From JAGNKE01 sp965230245 (GTDB taxonomy: Bacteria > Pseudomonadota > Alphaproteobacteria > Micavibrionales > Micavibrionaceae): a stretch of 64,000 bases of DNA. The translations under genes were made by a program, and so were the position numbers. The number at the start of each line of letters is the position of its first letter. The stretch's first letter is position 1. Below are positions 35,490 through 43,106 of this stretch, piece by piece. Under the pieces are notes generated by a model, which was given only the letters and a program-made list of their open reading frames with translations, made no database searches and was not told where the DNA came from. The stretch is taken from assembly GCA_965230245.1 (NCBI GenBank), contig OZ246000.1:2294001-2358000 (forward strand), read 5' to 3'.

Positions 35490-36641
35490 GTGGAAAACAC
35501 TATGGCGGGTGATAACGAAAATACTGAAGAATTGGGACGCTCTTTCCGGACAAGCCTTGAACGGGATGAGCCTTTCTCTGTGTCCGATCTACCTGAAGAA
35601 GTGGCATCAGGCGGCTCTACTCACGGCACAGAAAATACGCTCGCGCAGGCGTTCGAAGTTGGTGTCGAGGAAAAAGGAGACACCAATGAAAAAAGACGCA
35701 AACGCAAAAAAGCCGAGAAACCGTCCCAATTATCGGATGTGGATCTTTCAATGCTGCTGGTTGTTGCTGCCGGACGAAAGGCGATGGCAAAAGCGGAAGA
35801 AGACTGGGAAGACGATACAATTGAATTGGCAGACCGCTATGGTGACGACCTCTCCAAAGAAGATACAAGAAAGCTTCAAACCCTTCTCTACAATCACGGT
35901 CCGGATGGTTTTATCGAAGATCCGAATGCTACCGGTGTGGAAAGATATTATTCCGGCCCGATTGACGGGGAACGATCCTTGGAACTTGAGCAAGCGATTG
36001 ATCGGTTCTCAAGAGACAGATCAGGAACAACGCCTACAGTAGAAAATCCGGTTGATGTAGAGAATCTAACAACAAGAAATATAATCCCACGCGAAGACGG
36101 CAAATGGTCACTTAGTGTTCAGATGACAGGCATAGACTCTGATAGCGCAAGACACGACATGGCCGTTGGGCAAATGGTTCTTGTGAGTCCGGAGGGCGAA
36201 ACATATACATACGATGTGCGTTCGGGCGGATGGGGCAGATACGGTGATGACAGCATGCTTCCTGGCCTCGACCGTGATGAAATGACAGCAGTCTCTTACG
36301 GTCTGGATTGGGAAACACGATACGCACATAATTCTTCAGAACTTGTAAAAGGTATGCTAGGCGCAAATGGCCGCGGCTCTCGTATTGGTCTGGTGAATGA
36401 TGATGGCGTAGATACGCCGAGAGATTTATTTGCAATTCACACAGACGGAAATGCAACCGGTTCATTGGGGTGTATTGTAATGGATGATGATGTCACAAAT
36501 GACTTCTTTGAAATGCTTGAGTCTATACCGCCCGACCAAAGACCGGAAAGATTCCATGTATTGCCGCCGCAGGAAGTCATCGAGCAATACGTAGCCATGA
36601 ACCCCGACGCGGATGTTTCTCAAACTCTGGCTTACGGTTAA
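35490..36641 (+). CDS. Peptidoglycan-binding-like plus L,D-transpeptidase-like protein, no signal peptide
   Basis: The protein has 383 residues from GTG 35490, and an ATG at 35502 is equally possible. Residues 1-80 are polar and probably disordered. About 115-175 fit a PG_binding_1-like helical unit (DTRKLQTLLYNHG ... SGPIDGERSLELEQAIDRF). About 195-360 resemble the YkuD/L,D-transpeptidase fold or the related DUF2778/DUF5675 groups: IHTDG with His317 and SLGCIVM with Cys328, matching the H...(S/T)xGC core. A PG-binding domain next to this fold is the usual layout of cell-wall cross-linking enzymes, but those carry signal peptides and this one does not. L,D-transpeptidase-like type VI effectors (Tlde1) are a known comparison. 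Function remains inference. Confidence 0.6.
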   Translation: MENTMAGDNENTEELGRSFRTSLERDEPFSVSDLPEEVASGGSTHGTENTLAQAFEVGVEEKGDTNEKRRKRKKAEKPSQLSDVDLSMLLVVAAGRKAMAKAEEDWEDDTIELADRYGDDLSKEDTRKLQTLLYNHGPDGFIEDPNATGVERYYSGPIDGERSLELEQAIDRFSRDRSGTTPTVENPVDVENLTTRNIIPREDGKWSLSVQMTGIDSDSARHDMAVGQMVLVSPEGETYTYDVRSGGWGRYGDDSMLPGLDRDEMTAVSYGLDWETRYAHNSSELVKGMLGANGRGSRIGLVNDDGVDTPRDLFAIHTDGNATGSLGCIVMDDDVTNDFFEMLESIPPDQRPERFHVLPPQEVIEQYVAMNPDADVSQTLAYG

Positions 36642-36758
36642 TTTCCGAATTAGCTCAAATCACAAGACTTACAAAAGCAGCTTTTCTTCTTATTGACCCT
36701 TTACTTTTAATCAAAAAAAGTGCAGTTTTTGGGCAAATATAAGCACTAAAAGCAACGC

Positions 36759-37877
36759 ATGTCTGAAGATCTAATTTTTTACGCACAATGGCTTGGCTGG
36801 ACAGTTTTGCTGATCCTGATTGTCACCATTATTTTGTTGGTGGCCGTGGCCTATCTTACATATGCTGAGCGTAAGGTTTTAAGCGCAATCCAAAGACGGC
36901 AAGGCCCGATGACCGTCGGCCCGTTCGGCCTGTTGCAACCTTTGGCAGACGGATTGAAGCTGTTCTCAAAAGAAACGATTATCCCCTCACAAGCGCATAG
37001 AGTAGTATTCCTGCTTGCACCAATGGTTCTCTTTGCGCTGTCACTTGTGGCTTGGGCTGTTATCCCGTTTGATAAAAACTGGGTGATCGCGAATATCAAT
37101 GTCGGCGTGTTATACCTCGTGGCAATATCTTCTATGGGCGTCTACGGCGTAATTATGGCCGGATGGGCCTCAAACTCACGCTACGCATTCCTTGGTGGCC
37201 TTCGATCCGCATCACAAATGGTCTCCTACGAAGTGTCTATGGGCTTGATCATCGTGTGTGTTCTTCTATGTACCGGCTCATTAAATTTGCAGGAAATTGT
37301 ACTGGCTCCGAGGCCGATCTGGATGCAAGCCTTGTTATTCCCGATGTTTATTGTCTTCCTGATTTCTATCTTGGCGGAAACAAACCGCGCTCCGTTTGAC
37401 TTACCCGAAGGCGAGTCAGAAATCACAGGCGGTTTTATGGTCGAATACTCTGCGATGGCATTTGCACTATTCTTCCTTGGAGAATACGCCAATATGATCC
37501 TGATGAGCGCAATTACCGTGACGCTCTTTCTCGGCGGCTGGTTGCCTCCATTTGGAATGGAATTTCTTTCATTCGTGCCCGGTATTATCTGGTTTGGCTT
37601 GAAAACGGCACTGGTTCTTTTTGTCTTCCTCTGGGCGCGGGGAACATTGCCGCGTTTCCGTTACGACCAACTGATGAGACTAGGCTGGAAAGTATTCCTG
37701 CCGTTTACATTGTTTTGGGTTGTCCTGACGGCCGGACTTCTTTTGGCCTTCGATGCGCTTCCGAACAAAGTGCAGCCTGTCACAGTCGAGTTGCCCCCGA
37801 TCATAGAACAGCCTATTATTAACGAAGAGATGCCGCCCGCACCTGAGTTAAGACCGATAGATAGAGACGCAGAATAA
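36759..37877 (+). CDS. nuoH: NADH-quinone oxidoreductase subunit H
   Basis: NuoH is the membrane subunit joining the peripheral arm to the proton pumps and lining the quinone channel. It has 372 residues with about eight to nine hydrophobic segments. YAERKVLSAIQRRQGP (about residues 35-50) and the acidic loop AETNRAPFDLPEGESEITGG (about 206-225) are the strongest family signatures. The last 25 residues are Pro/Glu-rich and extend beyond the core. A 117-bp gap separates it from the unknown gene before it. It overlaps nuoI through TAATGG. Confidence 0.96.
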   Translation: MSEDLIFYAQWLGWTVLLILIVTIILLVAVAYLTYAERKVLSAIQRRQGPMTVGPFGLLQPLADGLKLFSKETIIPSQAHRVVFLLAPMVLFALSLVAWAVIPFDKNWVIANINVGVLYLVAISSMGVYGVIMAGWASNSRYAFLGGLRSASQMVSYEVSMGLIIVCVLLCTGSLNLQEIVLAPRPIWMQALLFPMFIVFLISILAETNRAPFDLPEGESEITGGFMVEYSAMAFALFFLGEYANMILMSAITVTLFLGGWLPPFGMEFLSFVPGIIWFGLKTALVLFVFLWARGTLPRFRYDQLMRLGWKVFLPFTLFWVVLTAGLLLAFDALPNKVQPVTVELPPIIEQPIINEEMPPAPELRPIDRDAE

Positions 37878-38359
37878 TGGACAATTTCGCAAGAGCATTT
37901 TTTCTAACAGAGATTGTAAAAGGGTTTCTTTTGACCCTGAAATACATTTTCTTTATGCCGCGAGTAACAATCAATTACCCTTATGAAAAGGGGCCGATTT
38001 CCCCGAGATTTCGTGGTGAACATGCATTAAGGCGTTATCCGAACGGTGAGGAGCGCTGCATTGCCTGTAAGCTTTGTGAAGCAATTTGCCCGGCTTTAGC
38101 CATCACAATCGAAGCCGAACCGCGTGACGACGGATCACGCCGCACAACGCGCTACGATATTGATATGACCAAATGTATCTATTGCGGTCTGTGTCAGGAG
38201 GCATGCCCCGTAGATGCTATTGTTGAAGGGCCCAATTTTGAATTCGCGACCGAAACACGCGAGGAGCTTTACTACAATAAAGACAAGCTCTTGGAAAACG
38301 GTGATCGTTGGGAAGCTCAAATAGCCTCAAATTTGGTAGCAGATGCGCCTTACCGTTAA
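37877..38359 (+). CDS. nuoI: NADH-quinone oxidoreductase subunit I
   Basis: NuoI holds clusters N6a and N6b in two [4Fe-4S] ferredoxin motifs: CIACKLCEAICPALA (about residues 55-69) and CIYCGLCQEACPVDA (about 94-108). GEHALRRYPNGEERC just before is typical. At 160 residues it matches the alphaproteobacterial form. It is the second and last gene of the nuoHI block. Confidence 0.96.
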   Translation: MDNFARAFFLTEIVKGFLLTLKYIFFMPRVTINYPYEKGPISPRFRGEHALRRYPNGEERCIACKLCEAICPALAITIEAEPRDDGSRRTTRYDIDMTKCIYCGLCQEACPVDAIVEGPNFEFATETREELYYNKDKLLENGDRWEAQIASNLVADAPYR

Positions 38360-38456
38360 AACCTGGTATTTCCTAATACCGCTTTAATTGACTTTTGTAA
38401 TTTTATTACCCTATTATGTTATAATTAAAATTATAATAATTATTTAGGGTGTATAA

Positions 38457-39209
38457 ATGCGTCAAATGGGCGGCTTAATGGACGAATGGGTCTCATCGGT
38501 TTTGGTCGATGATGAGGCTGTTTATGCGCTGGAAGAAAATGAAACACCTTACGGAACGCCCGCACAAGCAATCGGAAAAATCGAAAATCAGGATGTATTC
38601 GCGCAAGCCGTCAGAGGCACGGCTCAACCCGAAAATATGGTTCTAAAACGCCCGGGACAAGTTATTAAAACACTACCCGAAGGGTTTGAGCACATGCAGG
38701 ACGTCATGGAAATGATTATTGCAGATCAAATCGAAAATAATCCACTCTTTGAGCATTCTCGAATTGAATTTACCTATCGCCAGAATCCCTCAGCACAAAC
38801 ACCTGATAGACAAGTGCATGCAGATCCGTCCAGAACGCCGAATGCAGTGATTGAGGATTATGTATATTTTGCATCCAACAAACAGGGAACTCTTGTTCAG
38901 GCTGCATATGTTAAAAATCCGCGGGACACCCTCAACAAAATGAAACCCGAGGCTATTGCCGAAGAAGGATTGATGCGTCAGGCCGAGGATTTTGAATTAA
39001 CACGGGGGCGGGCAAGCACATTCCATACACAAGGAGCCGCAGTCTACGAAGCGGGCCGCACGTTTCTACGTGTGATTATAACCCATCCCGATAAAAACTA
39101 TTTTCATGCACTACCCGAAGAAGACAAGGTAAGACTGCCCGCCGATTTCAGGGAGCAGCACGGCATTGACCTCACATCACCTGAAGAGTGGACAATCGAA
39201 AATGCCTAG
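38457..39209 (+). CDS. Hypothetical protein with a possible Fe(II)/2-oxoglutarate oxygenase-like pattern
   Basis: I cannot assign a family with confidence. The 250-residue soluble protein shows H121-x-D123 (RQVHADPSR), then a beta-type segment (YVYFASNKQGTLVQAAYV), then His190 (ASTFHTQGA) and Arg201 (GRTFLRVIITH). HxD...H with a nearby Arg is the facial-triad pattern of Fe(II)/2-oxoglutarate oxygenases, with acceptable spacing. This is inference from four residues. An AT-rich leader with AGGGTG before the ATG suggests its own promoter. The 3' end overlaps that of the convergent pagL gene by 3 bases (CTAG). It sits between nuoI and nuoJ. Confidence 0.65.
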   Translation: MRQMGGLMDEWVSSVLVDDEAVYALEENETPYGTPAQAIGKIENQDVFAQAVRGTAQPENMVLKRPGQVIKTLPEGFEHMQDVMEMIIADQIENNPLFEHSRIEFTYRQNPSAQTPDRQVHADPSRTPNAVIEDYVYFASNKQGTLVQAAYVKNPRDTLNKMKPEAIAEEGLMRQAEDFELTRGRASTFHTQGAAVYEAGRTFLRVIITHPDKNYFHALPEEDKVRLPADFREQHGIDLTSPEEWTIENA

Positions 39210-39751
39210 ATATCGTTGGTCTTAACCACAGACCGCTTAAAGAGTGAATCAATCGGAACGTGGTAATACAGGCTTAAAATCTCCGCGCCCGGGTTTTTAT
39301 CATCAAGATTGGCATTCGAAATATGGCTTACCGCAATACCCATGCGTGCGCCGTGATCAAACTGGTACGCAAATTCAAGCTGAGATCTGAAAGCGATAGG
39401 GCCGTGGAGATCATGCTGGCTCATGCCCGAAGCATAGTAACCCACACCGATACTAGGCGTGACATAAAACTTATCGGCCAGTTTAAAGTCAAACAAAAGG
39501 CCGCCGCCTGCCCAAAATGAAGCGTCATGCGTGAGCTCGATACCTGCCCAGGGCTTTAATTTTTTGAAAACAATGGAAACGTTCGGCCTGTATTCAACAC
39601 GGAAATCAACCGCCTCATCATGTCCTTGGGAGAGAAAGTCAAAGTGACCAACCGATAATCCCAAAAATCCGGAGAACTTGGACGCATGCGCAACCTTAAA
39701 AGTTATCAATAACAGAGCGACACAAGTAATAAATAAAGAAAAAACACGCAC
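39206..39751 (-). CDS. pagL: Lipid A 3-O-deacylase, PagL family
   Basis: PagL is an outer-membrane beta-barrel that removes the 3-position acyl chain from lipid A and changes immune recognition and envelope properties. A signal peptide is clear (LFITCVALLLITFKVAHA, cleavage near residue 23). The catalytic His143, Ser145 and Glu157 in VSHISNANLDDKNPGAE match the spacing of the Pseudomonas aeruginosa triad (126/128/140) exactly, with the conserved Asn next to Ser. Alternating strands ending in an aromatic residue (SLYYHVPIDSLF) fit a barrel end. At 181 residues the size is right. The gene is read against the surrounding nuo genes. Confidence 0.87.
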   Translation of the reverse strand: MRVFSLFITCVALLLITFKVAHASKFSGFLGLSVGHFDFLSQGHDEAVDFRVEYRPNVSIVFKKLKPWAGIELTHDASFWAGGGLLFDFKLADKFYVTPSIGVGYYASGMSQHDLHGPIAFRSQLEFAYQFDHGARMGIAVSHISNANLDDKNPGAEILSLYYHVPIDSLFKRSVVKTNDI

Positions 39752-39959
39752 GCTTTAGACCTTTCCCTGAGCAAAGAGGTTAGAAAAAACGCAGAGACAA
39801 CTGAAATATATGTATGATTTATTTTATTTATTCAGCAAAGGTATCAAAATTGCAACCCTGGAAAATTTATTTCGCATTCCTTGCTTTTTTTCCAGATCAA
39901 CCCTTGCGGCATGCCTAAGAAAGGATTAGAAAAGTACACAAAAATGGTAGAGAAATTCG

Positions 39960-40574
39960 ATGCTCATTCAGGCACTTGCCTTTTACCTATTTGCAGGAAT
40001 ACTAGTACTTAGCGCGTTGATGGTCATCACGGCCCGCAACCCTGTGCATTCCGTTCTGTTTCTCATACTTGCATTCTTTAACTCGGCAGGGCTTTTTATT
40101 ATGCTCGGCGCTGAATTCGTTGGGATGATTTTGGTAATTGTCTACGTCGGAGCCGTTGCCGTTCTTTTCCTTTTTGTCGTCATGATGCTCGATATTAACT
40201 TCGCAGATATGCGCAAAGGCGCGATGCAATATATTCCGATCGGGCTTGTGATTGGAGCAATTCTTCTTTTTGAACTGGTAACGCTCTACGGCATGTGGGG
40301 CAGAACGCCACAAATGACGGAAAATAGAGCGGCGCCGATTGCGGATACTGCCGAGATATCAAATACAGAACAAATAGGGATGTTGTTGTACACCGAGTAT
40401 GTTTTTGCATTTCAGATGGCAGGCTTAATACTGTTTGTTGCTATGGTAGGCGCGATTGTTCTAACACTCAGAAGACGTCCCGGCGTAAGGCGCCAAAAAG
40501 TATCCGTGCAACAAGCCAGAAAAGTTGAGGATGCAATGGAAATCGTCAAAGTAACCCCGAAGACAGGAGTGTAA
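39960..40574 (+). CDS. nuoJ: NADH-quinone oxidoreductase subunit J
   Basis: This is a membrane subunit of 204 residues with five hydrophobic segments. The third contains the pi-bulge region EFVGMILVIVYVGAVAVLFLFVVMMLD (given here as a positional description, about residues 52-78), the most conserved part of NuoJ. It opens the nuoJ-N block after a 208-bp gap divergent to pagL. The last 30 residues are charged and variable. Confidence 0.94.
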   Translation: MLIQALAFYLFAGILVLSALMVITARNPVHSVLFLILAFFNSAGLFIMLGAEFVGMILVIVYVGAVAVLFLFVVMMLDINFADMRKGAMQYIPIGLVIGAILLFELVTLYGMWGRTPQMTENRAAPIADTAEISNTEQIGMLLYTEYVFAFQMAGLILFVAMVGAIVLTLRRRPGVRRQKVSVQQARKVEDAMEIVKVTPKTGV

Positions 40575-40575
40575 A

Positions 40576-40887
40576 ATGACGGAAATCGGAATTGAACACT
40601 TCCTCACATTGGCAGGCATACTTTTCACTATCGGCGTTTTCGGCATCTTTCTAAACCGAAAAAACGTGATCGTTATTCTGATGTCAATTGAACTAATGCT
40701 ACTTTCTGTTAACATTAATTTTGTTGCATTCTCGGCCTATCTGGACGACATGGTTGGGCAGATTTTTACAATGTTTATTCTCACCGTCGCTGCCGCAGAA
40801 GCAGCTATTGGTCTCGCCATCCTTGTCGTATTCTTCCGTAATCGCGGATCCATCGCGGTTGAAGACATCTCAGGCTTGAAGGGGTAA
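40576..40887 (+). CDS. nuoK: NADH-quinone oxidoreductase subunit K
   Basis: NuoK is a 103-residue antiporter-like membrane subunit with three hydrophobic helices. The two membrane glutamates needed for proton pumping are present: Glu38 in SIELMLLSVN and Glu74 in VAAAEAAIGLA. It starts 1 base after nuoJ. Confidence 0.96.
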   Translation: MTEIGIEHFLTLAGILFTIGVFGIFLNRKNVIVILMSIELMLLSVNINFVAFSAYLDDMVGQIFTMFILTVAAAEAAIGLAILVVFFRNRGSIAVEDISGLKG

Positions 40888-40892
40888 CCGGT

Positions 40893-43106
40893 ATGGAATT
40901 ATTAGCGGTCTTCGCCCCATTAATAGGTTTCATAATTGCCGGATTATTCGGCAAGCAAATCGGCGACAAAGGCTGTCAGTTCATCACATGCGCAGCCGTC
41001 ATCGTCGCGGCACTGGCGTCCGTTTCTTTGTTTTTTCAGATCGGCCTTCATTTTCAGGCAGACCAGTCATATGTTAATGTGCTGGCCACATGGGTGTCCT
41101 CAGGAGACTTTGTTACAGAATGGGCGCTGCGCATAGACCAGCTCTCCGTGGTCATGATGTGCGTGATTAACATCGTATCTGCCTGTGTCCATGTATACTC
41201 CATCGGTTACATGAGCCATGACCCCGCCAAAGGGCGCTTTATGGCCTACCTTAGCTTGTTTACCTTCGCCATGTTAATGCTGGTTACATCCAACAACCTG
41301 CTTCAACTTTTCTTTGGTTGGGAAGGTGTTGGTCTTGCATCTTATCTTTTGATTGGTTTCTGGTCACACAAACACTCCGCAAATGCTGCCGCTCAAAAGG
41401 CATTTATTGTCAATCGGGTAGGGGACTTCGGTCTGGCAATGGGCATGATGGCAATTTTCGTTATTTTCGGAAGCATAGATTTCGATGTGATCTTCGAAAA
41501 TCCCGCACAATACGCCGACACCACAATGAATTTCTTCGGCTACAATGTGCATGCCATGACGCTGATCTGTCTGCTTCTGTTCACAGGTGCAATCGGTAAA
41601 TCCGCACAGCTTGGACTTCACACATGGCTCCCCGATGCGATGGAGGGGCCGACGCCCGTCTCCGCATTGATCCACGCGGCCACAATGGTCACGGCCGGTG
41701 TTTTCCTCGTTGCGCGTTTCTCTCCTCTATTCGAATTTGCGCCGACCGCTCTCATGGTGGTCACAATCGTAGGGGCACTTACGGCTTTTGTCGCGGCAAC
41801 AATTGGCATGACGCAATATGACATTAAACGAGTCATTGCATATTCCACAATGAGCCAGCTCGGCTATATGTTCTTTGCATTGGGCGTTTCCGCATACGGC
41901 GCTGCCATGTTCCACCTTGTGACTCATGCATTTTTTAAGGCCTTGCTTTTCTTGGGCGCAGGGTCCGTTATCCATGCAATGTCAGACGAGCAGGACATGA
42001 GAAATATGGGCGGCATCTGGCGTGAAATCCCGATCACATATATTTTGATGTGGATCGGCGGTCTTGCTCTTGCCGGGATTCCGCCTTTGGCAGGCTTTTA
42101 CTCAAAAGATATTATTCTGGAAGCCGCCTGGGCCGATCAGACTTGGTTCGGGCATTTTGCCTTTTGGCTGGGAATTGCCGCCGCCTTCATGACCGCATTC
42201 TACACATGGCGCTTGATCCTTTTAACTTTCCACGGACAGCCGCGAGCAAGCAAAGAAGTTATGGATCATGTTCATGAATCTCCTTTTGTCATGATCAGTC
42301 CCTTACTGGTTCTGGCAACTGGCGCACTGCTGTCAGGCTATGTTCTCTACGGGGGTTTCGTGGGCTCTACATACGATCACCATGGTGGTCATGGCGAAGC
42401 ACATCAAACGGCACATCACGATGATGAACATACCAGCGATCCACATGCTGCAGGAGAACATGAAGAAGATAGCGATGCCGCTGCGATTTCTCACAAAATG
42501 GAAGAAATGGCCAAACATATTGATGAAGGCGAACATGCAAGCGGCGAGCATGCGACTGATGGCGGGCGTCCGCACGATACAAACATAAAAATTTGGTCAC
42601 GGGACTTCTTCTGGCAGAATGCTCTCTACGTTAAAGCCGAAAATGACACGGTAGAAGCCGCGCACAACGTTCCGCTCTGGGTAAAGCTATTACCCCTGAT
42701 AGCAGGCATCTTCGGCATCGGCTTTGCCTATCTTGCCTATATGTACAGAACGGATATACCCGCAAAAACGGTCAAAATGTTCCGTCCATTACACACATTA
42801 TTCTTCAACAAGTGGTTCTTTGATCCCCTTTACAATGTTATCTTCGTGAAGAATGCCTTCCGCAGCGGCCGCGCATTCTGGAAATGGGGCGATAAGGAAA
42901 TCATAGACGGTCTAGGCCCTGATGGCTTTGCCTACATGGCAAAGAAAACCGCTGCAGGTTTGAGCCGTTTTCAAAGCGGCTACGTCTACCAATATGCTTT
43001 CGTTATGATGATTGCAGTCATCGCCATCATTTCATGGCTAGTCTTTCGCATTGATCCGAACATCGTTGATCTGCCCGTATCTATTGAGGAGATGCAACAA
43101 CCATGA
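40893..43106 (+). CDS. nuoL: NADH-quinone oxidoreductase subunit L with a His-rich insertion
   Basis: NuoL is the distal proton-pumping subunit with the long lateral helix. The 737 residues exceed the E. coli protein (613). Antiporter signatures are SNNLLQLFFGWEGVGLASYL (about residues 132-151), LHTWLPDAMEGPTPVSALIHA (position about 245-265) and the lysine region around MTQYDIKRVIAYSTMSQLGY (about 307-326). Between about residues 492 and 569 lies an inserted loop with 14 His and many Asp and Glu residues. The C-terminal membrane helix follows it. nuoM overlaps by ATGA. Confidence 0.96.
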   Translation: MELLAVFAPLIGFIIAGLFGKQIGDKGCQFITCAAVIVAALASVSLFFQIGLHFQADQSYVNVLATWVSSGDFVTEWALRIDQLSVVMMCVINIVSACVHVYSIGYMSHDPAKGRFMAYLSLFTFAMLMLVTSNNLLQLFFGWEGVGLASYLLIGFWSHKHSANAAAQKAFIVNRVGDFGLAMGMMAIFVIFGSIDFDVIFENPAQYADTTMNFFGYNVHAMTLICLLLFTGAIGKSAQLGLHTWLPDAMEGPTPVSALIHAATMVTAGVFLVARFSPLFEFAPTALMVVTIVGALTAFVAATIGMTQYDIKRVIAYSTMSQLGYMFFALGVSAYGAAMFHLVTHAFFKALLFLGAGSVIHAMSDEQDMRNMGGIWREIPITYILMWIGGLALAGIPPLAGFYSKDIILEAAWADQTWFGHFAFWLGIAAAFMTAFYTWRLILLTFHGQPRASKEVMDHVHESPFVMISPLLVLATGALLSGYVLYGGFVGSTYDHHGGHGEAHQTAHHDDEHTSDPHAAGEHEEDSDAAAISHKMEEMAKHIDEGEHASGEHATDGGRPHDTNIKIWSRDFFWQNALYVKAENDTVEAAHNVPLWVKLLPLIAGIFGIGFAYLAYMYRTDIPAKTVKMFRPLHTLFFNKWFFDPLYNVIFVKNAFRSGRAFWKWGDKEIIDGLGPDGFAYMAKKTAAGLSRFQSGYVYQYAFVMMIAVIAIISWLVFRIDPNIVDLPVSIEEMQQP

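Noticed and set aside
38365..38380. Small hairpin GGTATT/AATACC after nuoI
   Set aside because: Only 6 bp with a 4-base loop and no T run. Too weak to call.
38419..38436. Perfect 18-bp palindrome of only A and T before the gene at 38457
   Set aside because: Palindromes are expected by chance in such AT-only sequence. It is more simply part of an AT-rich promoter.
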